Under the pieces are notes generated by a model. It was not told the origin of the DNA. It saw only the letters and a program-made list of their open reading frames with translations, and searched no databases. From assembly GCF_946478805.1 (NCBI RefSeq), contig NZ_CAMLDC010000006.1:124001-188000 (forward strand): a stretch of 64,000 nucleotides of DNA, given 5' to 3'. Each line of letters opens with the position of its first letter. Positions within the stretch are counted from its first letter, which is position 1. This DNA is from an uncultured Fluviicola sp. (GTDB lineage Bacteria; Bacteroidota; Bacteroidia; Flavobacteriales; Crocinitomicaceae). The translations under genes were made by a program, and so were the position numbers. Positions 35,451 to 45,244 of the stretch are shown here, in pieces.

Positions 35451-36422
35451 CTATATTTTCTTCATCACCCGCATCAGGGTTTCCGCCTTATGTTCGGTTT
35501 CTTCCCATTCCAGATCAGGAATAGAGTCAATGGTAAATCCGCCTCCCACATATAGGAATGCTTTATCCCGGAATAATTGCGCACAACGCAGATTTACGAA
35601 CAGGTTGGTATTTCCTTCTTCAAACAATCCGATAAATCCGGTGTACAATTTACGGTCATGCATTTCCCGGGTTGCAATTGCTTCAATCGCATTTCTTCTT
35701 GGAGTCCCGCAAACTGCAGGAGTCGGATGAAGATCCAATGCAATCGACCAGGCATTCGGTTTGGTCAAAAGTGCTTTAAAATCTGTTTTCAAATGCTGAA
35801 CCGGGCCTGCCTGAACTACATAAGGTCCTTCGGATTCAATTTCCACACATTTGTTCCGCACCAGGCTTTCCTTGATTGCATCCACCACGAAGGCATGTTC
35901 CTCCAATTCTTTAGGAGTCCATTCATGTTCCTCATTTTCACCGTGGGTTCCGGCTAAAGCAACTGTTTTACAAACCATTCCTTCCTGGTTCATTAGTAAT
36001 TCCGGAGTTGCACCGATCCACGTCCCGAATTTATCCGAAGAAATAAGGTAGCAGAATGCATTGGGATATGTACCGTCTAAAATATGGAACAGGTCAAATG
36101 CTTTTTCTCCTTGAAATGGCGTTTGCTTGATTCGGGAGAAAACACCTTTCTCGACTCCCAGCAAGGGAAATGAATTCAAAAAAGCTTGTGCTTCTATCTG
36201 GTAATCTCTTCTTGAAATAACCGTGGGAATTTCACTGCTGTAATGGAAATCAAAAGTCGGATCGAATTCGCTTGTTTCATTGAAATGAAAAGTCTGTTCA
36301 TGCAAGAAGTCGGACACTACAAAACCGGATGGTTTTTCATCTCCGTTCAAAGCTAAAAATTCGCCTCTTTTGATAACAGGGGCTTTTTCTTTGGGCAATC
36401 TATAAATCAGTAAATCTTTCAC
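35451..36422 (-). CDS. menF: Isochorismate synthase
   Basis: 323 aa, shorter at the N-terminus than many family members but with the complete chorismate-binding C-terminal domain: WIGATPELL, KTVALAGTH, HPTPAVCGTPR, FIGLFEEGNTNLFVNLRCA and VGGGFTIDSIPDLEWEETEHKAETL. Converts chorismate to isochorismate, the first step towards menaquinone. Overlaps the thioesterase gene by 4 bp and precedes menD, which supports menaquinone rather than siderophore use. Confidence 0.9.
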   Translation of the reverse strand: MKDLLIYRLPKEKAPVIKRGEFLALNGDEKPSGFVVSDFLHEQTFHFNETSEFDPTFDFHYSSEIPTVISRRDYQIEAQAFLNSFPLLGVEKGVFSRIKQTPFQGEKAFDLFHILDGTYPNAFCYLISSDKFGTWIGATPELLMNQEGMVCKTVALAGTHGENEEHEWTPKELEEHAFVVDAIKESLVRNKCVEIESEGPYVVQAGPVQHLKTDFKALLTKPNAWSIALDLHPTPAVCGTPRRNAIEAIATREMHDRKLYTGFIGLFEEGNTNLFVNLRCAQLFRDKAFLYVGGGFTIDSIPDLEWEETEHKAETLMRVMKKI

Positions 36423-36844
36423 GATCTTGGAACAATCATTACGGTTAAACGTCCGGTACAGATCAGGCGATCATTCGCTTCATCGAAAATATCCACTTGC
36501 CAGATGTGTGTTCGTGAGCCCGCATGAACGATCTTCCCGATCGCTTTTACAGAACCCGTTTTCACACTTCCGATGTGATTTGCATTGATTTCAATCCCAA
36601 CCGGGGCTTCCTTACTCAAATCAAGTAACAAGGTAGAACCGATGGAACCGATCGATTCGATCAACGCAGCACTGGCCCCACCATGCAACAGCCCCATGGG
36701 TTGGTGTGTACGATGATCAACAGGCATGGTTGCAACGATATAATCCTCCCCGATTTCCACACACTTGATATCCAAATGTCCCAACATGGTATTGTTGGAA
36801 TACTTATTGATCTCTTCCAGCGAAACGCTATTCAATTTTCTCAT
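36419..36844 (-). CDS. Hotdog-fold thioesterase, likely DHNA-CoA hydrolase of menaquinone synthesis
   Basis: 141 aa PaaI/MenI-like protein: HQPMGLLHGGASAALIESIGS carries the hotdog helix with the catalytic acidic residue, followed by GIEINANHIGSV. Such enzymes release 1,4-dihydroxy-2-naphthoate from CoA. The 4-bp overlap with menF and the nearby menD make this role likely; a general acyl-CoA thioesterase role is the alternative. Confidence 0.82.
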   Translation of the reverse strand: MRKLNSVSLEEINKYSNNTMLGHLDIKCVEIGEDYIVATMPVDHRTHQPMGLLHGGASAALIESIGSIGSTLLLDLSKEAPVGIEINANHIGSVKTGSVKAIGKIVHAGSRTHIWQVDIFDEANDRLICTGRLTVMIVPRS

Positions 36845-36947
36845 CGGCTCTTATTCTTTCAGGATAAAATTACTACTTAAAGAGGTCTTGAATACAACAG
36901 ATGTTCTTTTTTTTCGTTTCCGTCCTGAAATCTTTGATCAACCGAAT

Positions 36948-37778
36948 ATGAGTAAGCCCATACTGACTTTGCCTTGCAAACAAAATCTTCAAACGTTCGA
37001 AAAAAGAGAATTAGATTATTACTGTAATTCGTGTGATAAAGTATTGACTGACTTCCGTGAAAAGTCGGATTCCGAAATCGAATTTATTATTGCTAATGCA
37101 ACGAAACAAATTTGTGGCATCATGCACTATCACCAAGCCGACCATAAACGTTCTACTATAGTTATTTCTCAATATCAATCACGGGTCGGTTTGTCCTTAT
37201 TGGGAATATTAGGATTTCTAGGACCTGTATTGACCTCTTGTGAAGAAGCATCTACCCGGAGTCACGAAATTAAAGCCAAGAAAGATGCATTCAACACGTT
37301 ACATTTTCCACTGATTCTCAAAGGAACTTTAACGGATAACAATTCTTTCGATCCTTTGATTGATTCAGAAGTTGAATTGATCCAGGATGGGAAGGTTGTC
37401 CGAAAAGAAAAAATCAATGAAAAAGGGGAATTTGAAATCAGAATTTTGGAAAAAGACCTGAAGAACGAAGCATTTGAATTGGCTTATCATTCACCCAAGA
37501 ACTTTTCAGACACTATAGAAGAAAAGGTTTCAACAGTTGGAACCAGTCCCTTACTAATCGAATTGTATGCTATTCCTGCACCGGTTATGCATATTGAAAA
37601 AATAAATTATTCATTAAAAGAATCGATGATTCCACTTGCTATGTATGGTTTTTACAGTCCAGCTATCACTCCATCGGAAGCCATCCCTCCACTGCCATAC
37701 GATATTCATCGACCTCTTCAATTCGAAAGAACATTTGAATTGAAAGAGAATGTCATTCAATTTCCTATTAAAAAATGA
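36948..37778 (+). CDS. Membrane protein with N-terminal cysteine motif (zinc-ribbon-like), paralogue A
   Basis: 276 aa from the ATG at 36948. N-terminus KPILTLPC...YYCNSCDKVLTDFREKSDSEI: a Cys-(n)-CxxC arrangement followed by DFxxxSDxEI, a pattern found at the start of many Bacteroidota proteins, probably a cytoplasmic metal-binding module. After a later CGIMH motif there is one hydrophobic helix (VGLSLLGILGFLGPVLTSC), then a beta-rich exported part like a carboxypeptidase-regulatory domain (about 160-220). No partner is known to me. Divergent from the thioesterase gene; a close paralogue follows. Confidence 0.72.
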   Translation: MSKPILTLPCKQNLQTFEKRELDYYCNSCDKVLTDFREKSDSEIEFIIANATKQICGIMHYHQADHKRSTIVISQYQSRVGLSLLGILGFLGPVLTSCEEASTRSHEIKAKKDAFNTLHFPLILKGTLTDNNSFDPLIDSEVELIQDGKVVRKEKINEKGEFEIRILEKDLKNEAFELAYHSPKNFSDTIEEKVSTVGTSPLLIELYAIPAPVMHIEKINYSLKESMIPLAMYGFYSPAITPSEAIPPLPYDIHRPLQFERTFELKENVIQFPIKK

Positions 37779-37895
37779 TAATCGAATTTTTTCAACTCAG
37801 AAATAAAACCCCAAAATAAAGCAAACCTACACTTTACATTTTTTCCAAATTGCGGAATCGATTAATTCCTATTTTCATTTCATCAAACTACAATT

Positions 37896-38657
37896 ATGAA
37901 CAAGCCAATCATGTCACTCCCTTGTAATCAATCGCATACGCGAATGGCAAAGCGTGACGGTGGTTACTACTGTTCCAGTTGTGAAAAGGTATTGACCGAT
38001 TTTCGTCAGAAGTCGGAAACTGAAATCAAACACATTATTACATCAAACCCCGGAAAGGTTTGCGGAATTTTCCATAATCATCAAATCAGTTCTAAAACAT
38101 CACATGTTGCATTGTCCAATGCCTCCTATAGAGTGGGATTATCTTTACTGGGTATACTTGGTTTTTTGGGTCCGGTAATCTCATCCTGTGAGTCGGCGCC
38201 GGACGATGCAACCAGTGTGAAACAAAAAGCTTTCAACAAACTGAAATTCCCGATGAAGATCAGCGGGCAACTAAAGGATGAAAAGACAGGAAAGCCTTTA
38301 GCAAAATCTCCTGTAGAAATCCAGCAGGAAGGAAAGACCATTTTGAAAGGTTATACAGATGAAGCAGGGAACTTTGAATTGACAATCACTAAAAAAGACC
38401 TGAAAAGCGAAACCTTTGATCTGATTTACCTGTCAAAAAATCATGGTGCTGATACACTGCACCGGCAAAATATCGAATCGTTTGCAAAAGGAAAGAAATT
38501 GATCCTTACACTAAAGGCGGAAGCTGTTAAATGCAATGTAAAGAATGGAGAGATTCCTATTCCGGGAGAACCGATTATAGAAGGAGAAGTTGCGCCGGAT
38601 TATTACGACGAACCGACATCAGGGATAGCAATACCGGAAGATCCATCTGCTGAATAA
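37896..38657 (+). CDS. Membrane protein with N-terminal cysteine motif (zinc-ribbon-like), paralogue B
   Basis: 253 aa, same plan as 36948-37778: KPIMSLPC...YYCSSCEKVLTDFRQKSETEI, a CGIFH motif, the hydrophobic helix VGLSLLGILGFLGPVISSC, and a beta domain with GYTDEAGNFELTI typical of carboxypeptidase-regulatory-like folds. The C-terminus is acidic and proline-rich. A tandem duplication is the simplest origin. Ends just before a strong terminator. Confidence 0.72.
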   Translation: MNKPIMSLPCNQSHTRMAKRDGGYYCSSCEKVLTDFRQKSETEIKHIITSNPGKVCGIFHNHQISSKTSHVALSNASYRVGLSLLGILGFLGPVISSCESAPDDATSVKQKAFNKLKFPMKISGQLKDEKTGKPLAKSPVEIQQEGKTILKGYTDEAGNFELTITKKDLKSETFDLIYLSKNHGADTLHRQNIESFAKGKKLILTLKAEAVKCNVKNGEIPIPGEPIIEGEVAPDYYDEPTSGIAIPEDPSAE

Positions 38658-38718
38658 AAAGAAAAACTGAGCCACAAATAATAATTAACACCGATTTCTA
38701 CCTACACCTAAATCAGAT

Positions 38719-38753
38719 AAGGAGACTTGCGAAAGCAGTCTCCTTATTTTTTT
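38719..38753 (+). terminator. Terminator after paralogue B
   Basis: AAGGAGAC...GTCTCCTT stem with TTGC/GCA extension and GAAA loop, then seven T residues on the plus strand. Confidence 0.85.
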
Positions 38754-38759
38754 AAATAA

Positions 38760-38787
38760 GGAGTGACGCGATACATCGCGTCACTCC
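38760..38787. repeat. Perfect hairpin, family member 2 (GACGCGAT...ATCGCGTC)
   Basis: 12-pair stem GGAGTGACGCGA/TCGCGTCACTCC extended by AATAA/TTATT on both sides. It overlaps the stop codon of the minus-strand gene that ends at 38781 and lies right after the plus-strand terminator. Core is the same as in the hairpins at 24714 and 41389. Confidence 0.75.
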
Positions 38788-39932
38788 TTTATTCCATATT
38801 CCTTGCAAGCCATTTCAACAAACCCGAAACCGAATTTGTACAGATTCGCATCCGTAATCAAAAGGAAAACTACTTTATTCTCTTCCAGTTTTTTGTTCAG
38901 ATCCTGATCTTTAACCAAGGTTTCCTGGGTAAATGAGGCCGGATAGATTTGTTCGTTGTAATACCAGAACTCGCCTCCGTTGAACAGAGAATTAGAAATA
39001 TTTGAATTGTACAAGCCCCAATAGAAACTATCGGCAATCATCAATACTTTCGGATCTTTCGTTTCAGGTGCCCGATCCGGATGAAATTCCGGATAAGCCA
39101 ATTTAAGATCCGGAATCCCCAATAACAGATTCATTCCACTTCCAATATCGTTATCGTCCCGTCTTGGCCTACCTGATTCAACAATTTTATCTAAGACAAG
39201 GGATGGGATTTGCGTTTTACAAGTGGAAGCAACATATTTTCCAATGGAATCAGCCGCCAGGTATTGTCCGTAAACACTCCAATGGATTCCTGTTTTTGGG
39301 AAAAGAGGGTACTTCGAACTTTTCTTCATCGATTCAAACCAACTGTGCATATCAATATAGGAAACATCCTGTTTGATGAATTGTTTCTTGAACACATCGT
39401 AGTTTATCTCGCTTTTTCGTTCTCTTTTGTAATGGTCCGGAATGTATTCGGGGTAGAAGCTTCCTTTTCCGGGAGCAAAAATGACAACTAATTTGATTCC
39501 TTTACTTTCAAGTGTATCCTGAATAGATTTCCATTTATGAGTGATTTCCCGTATTTTATTTTCCCCCAGGAAATCCATTCCATAATACGCTTTGATATAA
39601 TTTTCCTCGTATAGGTAATCCTCTTTTCCTCTTATAACGCCAAGAGCATGTGCTATATTGAAAAAACTATAGTTCCATTGGTTGTATAAACGCACCCAAC
39701 CCGGCCGAAACCCTGTATGCTCCTGGATGTATTTATCTTGTCCTTCCTGGTATTTTCCCGAAAACCAATTTTTCTTTGTCAACTCCGGTTTCGTTGATAG
39801 TTCGTAAGCTCCCTTAAGCGGTATTTCCTCATAAAACCGGAATTTATGCTGAATCATAGGCAAAAACAACAAAGCAATTATTCCTGCAAAAACAATTTGT
39901 TTTAAACGTTTATATGTCGGTTGTTTATTCAT
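38781..39932 (-). CDS. AlgX/AlgJ-like SGNH-type protein partnering a membrane O-acetyltransferase, copy 1
   Basis: 383 aa. One N-terminal signal anchor (IVFAGIIALLFLPMIQ), then an exported alpha/beta domain with VVIFAPGKGSFYPEYIPD, a conserved TGIHWSVYGQYLAADSI (Asp/His of the family catalytic set) and VLMIADSFYWGLY (Ser). Such proteins take acetyl groups passed by an MBOAT protein and modify polysaccharide in the periplasm. The MBOAT gene is directly upstream with a one-base gap. Confidence 0.82.
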   Translation of the reverse strand: MNKQPTYKRLKQIVFAGIIALLFLPMIQHKFRFYEEIPLKGAYELSTKPELTKKNWFSGKYQEGQDKYIQEHTGFRPGWVRLYNQWNYSFFNIAHALGVIRGKEDYLYEENYIKAYYGMDFLGENKIREITHKWKSIQDTLESKGIKLVVIFAPGKGSFYPEYIPDHYKRERKSEINYDVFKKQFIKQDVSYIDMHSWFESMKKSSKYPLFPKTGIHWSVYGQYLAADSIGKYVASTCKTQIPSLVLDKIVESGRPRRDDNDIGSGMNLLLGIPDLKLAYPEFHPDRAPETKDPKVLMIADSFYWGLYNSNISNSLFNGGEFWYYNEQIYPASFTQETLVKDQDLNKKLEENKVVFLLITDANLYKFGFGFVEMACKEYGIKE

Positions 39933-39933
39933 T

Positions 39934-41358
39934 TTAAAAACGGAAATAAATGAATGGATTGAAGCCTGAGGAGATTACTGAACTTGCACTCATAATAAAC
40001 AGCAAGATCGTAAAAAATAAGAAAAGCCCGTTTGCGAAGAAGGAATAGGAATTTCGCATGTAGACAAAGTCTTGCATTTGCTTTCCCACCTTAAATGCAG
40101 CAAGGAAGGCAAAGAAAGCTGCAACAAACAACAAAGGCCAGAAATTCGGAAGGGTAATAAAAGTGGAATCCCAACTAAAATCAAATAAACGCTCGAAGTA
40201 AAGCCCAACCTGGCTCAGATCGTCTTCGATATGAAAAATGACCCAACCCATCATCACAATGAAAAAAGTGACGGCAATCGAAAACACGCTCCCCAGTTTA
40301 TTTAAAAGCTTCACCAGGAATATGCGGTCTAAAATCAGAAACGTTCCATGAAAGGCTCCCCAAACTACGAAATTCCAGGAAGCTCCGTGCCAGAAACCGG
40401 AAAGGATAAACACCAAAGCCAAATTAAAATACAAGCGGGTTTTGGATGAAACGCGATTTCCCCCCAGCGGAATATAGAGATAATCACGCATGAAATTCCC
40501 CAAAGTCATATGCCACCTGCGCCAAAATTCCGTGATGCTTTTGGAACTGTACGGACTATTGAAATTCTCCGGGAAATGAAACCCCATAATCTTGCCCAAT
40601 CCAATCGCCATATCGGAATAGCCGGAGAAATCAAAATAGATCTGCATGGTATAGGCGAGAATTCCTATCCAGGCGGTGGAAGCGCTCAATAAATGAAAAT
40701 CCGTATCAAAGATTACTTTTGCCTGTTCCGCCATGACATTGGCGATCAATACTTTTTTGGCTAAACCAATGGAAAAACGATAGAAACCAACCAGTTTTTC
40801 ATCGATATTTTCCTTTCGTTCAATTACCTCATCCGCAATTTCTTGGAAGCGCACAATTGGTCCGGCAATCAGTTTTGGAAAAGCCAGCAAATACAGTAAA
40901 TAGTCTTTTAAATTCTTTAATGGTGCATGCTTTCCGCGGTAAACATCGACCGTATAAGTGATGGATTCAAATGTAAAAAAGGAGATCCCGATAGGCATGA
41001 TCACTTTGGTCCAGGTAACTTCCTTAAGCCCAAAACTTTCGAGCAATGCATTGGCATTTCCAATGAAAAAATTAGAGTATTTAAAGTAGGCCAAGAGACC
41101 TAGATTGATTGTCAGAGAGATTATCAGGAGTATTCTCTTCTTCCTGGCTTCATTGGAACGATGGATTGTCCGCACCAGCAAAAAATCCAGGAAGGAAGTT
41201 CCAAGCAGGATAAAAACAAATACCGGAGCGCCCCACGTGTAAAATAAAATACTGAAAAAGAAGATCACCCAATTCTTCAGAAATTTAGGAACCACATGAT
41301 AGACCAACAGGAAGAAAGGCAGAAAGTAAAAAAGGAAGATTGTACTGCTAAAAACCAC
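39934..41358 (-). CDS. MBOAT family membrane O-acyltransferase (AlgI/DltB-like), copy 1
   Basis: 474 aa, about 11 membrane helices. Shows the family signature FWRRWHMTLG...RDYLYIPLGGNRV and the catalytic histidine in SGFWHGASWNFVVWG. Moves acetyl groups across the membrane for polysaccharide or other acceptors. Paired with the AlgX-like gene at 38781; a second MBOAT/AlgX pair with opposite direction lies across lon. Confidence 0.92.
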   Translation of the reverse strand: MVFSSTIFLFYFLPFFLLVYHVVPKFLKNWVIFFFSILFYTWGAPVFVFILLGTSFLDFLLVRTIHRSNEARKKRILLIISLTINLGLLAYFKYSNFFIGNANALLESFGLKEVTWTKVIMPIGISFFTFESITYTVDVYRGKHAPLKNLKDYLLYLLAFPKLIAGPIVRFQEIADEVIERKENIDEKLVGFYRFSIGLAKKVLIANVMAEQAKVIFDTDFHLLSASTAWIGILAYTMQIYFDFSGYSDMAIGLGKIMGFHFPENFNSPYSSKSITEFWRRWHMTLGNFMRDYLYIPLGGNRVSSKTRLYFNLALVFILSGFWHGASWNFVVWGAFHGTFLILDRIFLVKLLNKLGSVFSIAVTFFIVMMGWVIFHIEDDLSQVGLYFERLFDFSWDSTFITLPNFWPLLFVAAFFAFLAAFKVGKQMQDFVYMRNSYSFFANGLFLFFTILLFIMSASSVISSGFNPFIYFRF

Positions 41359-41388
41359 TTGTCTGAATTTCGGATTCCGAAGATAATA

Positions 41389-41422
41389 AAAGTGGGGACG
41401 CGATTAATCACGTCCCCACTTT
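41389..41422. repeat. Imperfect hairpin, family member 3 (GACGCGATTAATCACGTC)
   Basis: AAAGTGGGGACG/CGTCCCCACTTT stem with one c-a mismatch next to GAT/ATC. Lies between the lon stop (41447, minus) and the MBOAT start, so it probably ends lon transcription. Confidence 0.7.
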
Positions 41423-41446
41423 ATTTCCAAATTTTTCTTTTTATTT

Positions 41447-43864
41447 CTATTTGCTTTTTTTCTCTAACGCCAAATCAATCACTTCCCGCATTTTTTTGAC
41501 ATAGTGAAATTTCAATCCTTTCACATAATCTGCGGTGATTTCCTCTACGTCTTTACGGTTGCGTTCACACAAGATGATTTCCTTGATATTTGCACGTTTG
41601 GCAGCCAGGATTTTCTCCTTGATCCCTCCAACCGGAAGTACTTCTCCACGCAAAGTGATCTCTCCTGTCATTGCCAAGTTTTTCTTCACTTTTCTACCGG
41701 AGAATGAACTTGCCAATGACGTCAACATGGTGATCCCGGCACTTGGGCCATCTTTTGGAGTTGCTCCTTCCGGAACGTGGATGTGTACATTTTTCTCATC
41801 GAACAGATCCTGCTCCAAATCCAACCAATCACTATGCGCTTTTAAAAACTCCAAAGCTATCACAGCGGATTCTTTCATCACATCTCCCAGGTTCCCCGTC
41901 AGGGTCAGTTTTCCTTTTCCTTTTGTCAAAGAAGATTCGATGAACAGGATATCACCTCCCACGCTTGTCCATGCCAAACCTGTCACGACCCCCGGAACAT
42001 CATTATTATCGTATTTCGTTTTTTCGCGACCAGCTCCCAAAATGGTTGCCAGTTCTTCCATGTCAATCTTTTCGTCGAATTTCTCTTCCAAAGCAACTTG
42101 TTTTGCCCTATGTCGAGCCAATTTCGCCAACTTTTTATCCAATCCGCGAACTCCGGATTCATTGGTGTAATTTTCAATGATCCGCTCGAGGGTTTTACGA
42201 TCAACAACCAATTGCTTTTTTGTGATCCCATGAGCTTCCAATTGTTTTGGCAACAAGTGTTTTTTCGCGATTTCAATTTTTTCCTCAATCGTATACCCGT
42301 TCACCTCGATAATTTCCATCCGGTCCAACAAAGGTCCCTGAACGGTCGACAAGCTGTTCGCAGTTGCAATGAACATGACTTTAGACAAGTCAAATTCCGT
42401 TTCCACGTAATTGTCATAGAAGGCACTGTTTTGTTCCGGATCCAAAACCTCCAATAAAGCGGAAGACGGATCTCCGTGATTGCTTCTTCCCAGTTTGTCG
42501 ATTTCATCCAATACGAATACCGGATTTGCCGAACCTGCTTTTTTCAAATGCTGGATCACGCGACCCGGCATTGCACCAATATATGTTTTGCGGTGTCCAC
42601 GGATTTCAGCTTCGTCATGTACACCTCCTAAAGACATCCTCACATATTTTCTTCCCAAAGCTTCTGCAACAGATTTACCTAAAGAAGTTTTACCAACTCC
42701 CGGAGGTCCGTAGAAACATAAAATCGGTGATTTCATATCGCCCTTCAGTTTCAAAACTGCCAGGTATTCCAGAATGCGCTCCTTTACTTTTTCCAAACCG
42801 AAATGATCCCGCTCCAGGATTTTTGCTGCATGCTTCAAATCCAGGTTATCCGTTGAATACTCATTCCAAGGCAAATCCAACAAGGTATCCAGGTAATTCA
42901 ATTGAACCGTATACTCCGCTCCTTGCGGATTCATGCGTTGCAACTTCGCCAACTCCTTATAGAACAATTTCGAAACTTCTTTCGACCATAACTTTTTAGC
43001 TGACCGGTCTTCCAGGTCTTTTACGTCCTGTTCCTGTGGATTGTCTCCCAATTCGTCCTGGATGGTACGGATCTGTTGATGTAAGAAATATTCCCTTTGT
43101 TGGCGGTCCATATCCAATCGTACTTTGGATTGGATCTCATTGCGCATTTCCAGCAATTGAGACTCCAAAGTAAGATGTTCCACCACCATGCGTGCACGTT
43201 TGCGGAAATCCAATTCCTCCAATAATTCCTGTTTCTTCTTCACATCTGCATTCATATTGGATGAGATGAAATTCACCATGAAGGTCGGTGATTCGATATT
43301 TCCAATTGCAAATGCAGCTTCCGAAGGAATATTCGGGCTGTCCTTAATTATCTGAAGTGCGAGTTCCTTTACATTCCGGAACAACAATTCCATCTCCTGG
43401 TCATCTTTCTCAGGAAGTACCTCCGTCAAAAAATTCACTTTCGCCCGCATGTAGGGTTCCGTTTGATTCGGTTCTACGATTTCAAACCGGCGTTTCCCCT
43501 GGATGATAACCGTTGATGAACCATCAGGCATTTTCAATAAGCGAACAATCTGGGCAACGGTACCAACCCGATGCAAGTCGTTAAACTCAGGGCTTTCTTC
43601 TTCCTGATCGATTTGAGCGACAACCCCTATGATTTTCTTTCCGCTGTTGGCATCTTGTAACAACTTCAACGATTTATCTCTCCCAATGGTAATCGGAATC
43701 ATTACTCCAGGAAAAAGCACATTGTTTCGCAAAGGTAGAATTGGTAAGTCTTCCGGGAATATCTCCTTATTCATATTGTCTTCGTCGTCCTGGGACATCA
43801 AAGGCAAAAATTCTGCATCTTCTCCGGATGAGACAATAATTGTATTATCGAATGAATCTTTCAT
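41447..43864 (-). CDS. lon: ATP-dependent protease La
   Basis: 805 aa from the ATG at 43862-43864; an in-frame start at 43924 would add 20 residues unlike other Lon N-termini. N-terminal LON substrate domain with [19 protein letters not shown], central AAA+ module with Walker [12 protein letters not shown] and [11 protein letters not shown], and C-terminal serine-lysine protease with Ser708 in DGPSAGITM. Degrades damaged and regulatory proteins in the cytoplasm. Followed by hairpin family member 3. Confidence 0.96.
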   Translation of the reverse strand: MKDSFDNTIIVSSGEDAEFLPLMSQDDEDNMNKEIFPEDLPILPLRNNVLFPGVMIPITIGRDKSLKLLQDANSGKKIIGVVAQIDQEEESPEFNDLHRVGTVAQIVRLLKMPDGSSTVIIQGKRRFEIVEPNQTEPYMRAKVNFLTEVLPEKDDQEMELLFRNVKELALQIIKDSPNIPSEAAFAIGNIESPTFMVNFISSNMNADVKKKQELLEELDFRKRARMVVEHLTLESQLLEMRNEIQSKVRLDMDRQQREYFLHQQIRTIQDELGDNPQEQDVKDLEDRSAKKLWSKEVSKLFYKELAKLQRMNPQGAEYTVQLNYLDTLLDLPWNEYSTDNLDLKHAAKILERDHFGLEKVKERILEYLAVLKLKGDMKSPILCFYGPPGVGKTSLGKSVAEALGRKYVRMSLGGVHDEAEIRGHRKTYIGAMPGRVIQHLKKAGSANPVFVLDEIDKLGRSNHGDPSSALLEVLDPEQNSAFYDNYVETEFDLSKVMFIATANSLSTVQGPLLDRMEIIEVNGYTIEEKIEIAKKHLLPKQLEAHGITKKQLVVDRKTLERIIENYTNESGVRGLDKKLAKLARHRAKQVALEEKFDEKIDMEELATILGAGREKTKYDNNDVPGVVTGLAWTSVGGDILFIESSLTKGKGKLTLTGNLGDVMKESAVIALEFLKAHSDWLDLEQDLFDEKNVHIHVPEGATPKDGPSAGITMLTSLASSFSGRKVKKNLAMTGEITLRGEVLPVGGIKEKILAAKRANIKEIILCERNRKDVEEITADYVKGLKFHYVKKMREVIDLALEKKSK

Positions 43865-43982
43865 GTATGTGTATATTAACGCCAAAATGTCATTTTTCTT
43901 ATTAATCAGATTGGCTAGTTTCAAATGAATGTTTGACGATAGGGATTGTCAAGTGTTGTGCCAATTAAAAATCCCTGACGAA

Positions 43983-44011
43983 TTGACAGACAACAATCAA
44001 AAATAAATTTG
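43983..44011 (+). promoter_or_regulatory. Promoter of the second AlgX/MBOAT pair
   Basis: TTG at 43983-43985 and TAAATTTG at 44004-44011, 18 bp apart, match the Bacteroidota -33/-7 consensus. Located 81 bp before the chosen ATG at 44093. Confidence 0.55.
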
Positions 44012-44092
44012 TTTATTTGCTAAGATTACAGAAACCAAGTGCGCAGCGATATTAAAACGAAACATCGAAAGAAATATACTGACCATCAAACT

Positions 44093-45229
44093 ATGAATCA
44101 ATTACTTAATTATATCGTTGTTGTCATATTCGGAGTTATTTTGATATTGCCGGTAGTTAATGATAATTTGCACATCTTTCAATTTGAGCGCAAAACTGAA
44201 AACAGGAAATTCAGTGATTCATTAAGCATCTCCATTAATAAGCTTGATAATTTCCCGAAAGATTTCGAAAATTATCTCAGTGACAATTTCGCCTTTCGCA
44301 CTCCTTTGATTACCCTTTCCAAGGAAATGAAATTTCGGTATTTTAAAATTTCTCCTGACAAAAACGAAATCATTATTGGCAAGAAAAACCGTTGTTTCAT
44401 AGCCAACGATCACCTTCGGATATATGAAGGAGATATCACTTTCGATAAAGGCTGGTTAGATACAATTGAAACGGAATGGACAAGGAGAAAAAACTACCTG
44501 GATAGTTTAGGAATTCCCGTTCACTTGATTATTGCTCCAATTGCACACGAAATTTATCCGGAGGAATTACCGTCCAATATTTTAAAAAGAAAAGGAGATG
44601 ACCCTATTACATTGGTCACAAAACGGTTAAACAAACGATACCCGCATTTGGTGTTTAATCCTATACCGATTCTATTAGCCAATAAAGCAAAGGAAAAACT
44701 CTATTACGAGCTGGATAATCACTGGACCGAAAACGGAGGTTTTTTAGTCTCCAGATCCCTTCTTCAGGAAATCAAACGGAATGACTACCCGAATTTGGAT
44801 TTAAGTCCCTTAGATGACTTTAAATGGAAAAAAACGAATCGCGATTTTGGCCATTTTGTGAATGTCCTGGCCGTTGAAGATTTACATGAATCCATTTTAC
44901 TAATTGACAAATACCCACGGGGTGTTGAAGAATTACCTGTTCTACCATTGAATTTCCATAAAGAAGGTGTAAGTGTCGCTGACCAGCAAGCACATTTCCG
45001 TAACAAAAACTGTAAAAACAAACTACGTGTTTTAGTCATCCGGGATTCTTTTGGAGGAGCGTTGATGCCTGCCTTTAAAGCTTGTTTCGGGGAAAGCCTG
45101 TTTATTTTTGATTCCTGGAAATATCAACTCAACAAATCAATCATTGAAAATTACAAACCTGATCTCATCATCTTTGTGACCTACGAAGAAAAGTTAAAAA
45201 CGTATTCCAATCCTTCCAGTTGGGAGTAG
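44093..45229 (+). CDS. AlgX/AlgJ-like (DHHW-type) protein partnering an O-acetyltransferase, copy 2
   Basis: 378 aa from the ATG at 44093 (a GTG at 44039 would add 18 residues). N-terminal signal anchor NYIVVVIFGVILILP, then an exported domain with HLIIAPIAHEIYPEELP, DNHWTENGGFLVS (catalytic Asp-His region) and VIRDSFGGALMPAF (serine). Role as in copy 1: periplasmic acetyl transfer with the MBOAT protein encoded 15 bp downstream. Sequence is clearly different from copy 1. Confidence 0.8.
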   Translation: MNQLLNYIVVVIFGVILILPVVNDNLHIFQFERKTENRKFSDSLSISINKLDNFPKDFENYLSDNFAFRTPLITLSKEMKFRYFKISPDKNEIIIGKKNRCFIANDHLRIYEGDITFDKGWLDTIETEWTRRKNYLDSLGIPVHLIIAPIAHEIYPEELPSNILKRKGDDPITLVTKRLNKRYPHLVFNPIPILLANKAKEKLYYELDNHWTENGGFLVSRSLLQEIKRNDYPNLDLSPLDDFKWKKTNRDFGHFVNVLAVEDLHESILLIDKYPRGVEELPVLPLNFHKEGVSVADQQAHFRNKNCKNKLRVLVIRDSFGGALMPAFKACFGESLFIFDSWKYQLNKSIIENYKPDLIIFVTYEEKLKTYSNPSSWE

Positions 45230-45244
45230 TAATCCAGATAGAAA

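Noticed and set aside
41535..42170. 211-aa open frame opposite lon
   Set aside because: Entirely antisense to the conserved Lon protease domain; no family resemblance.
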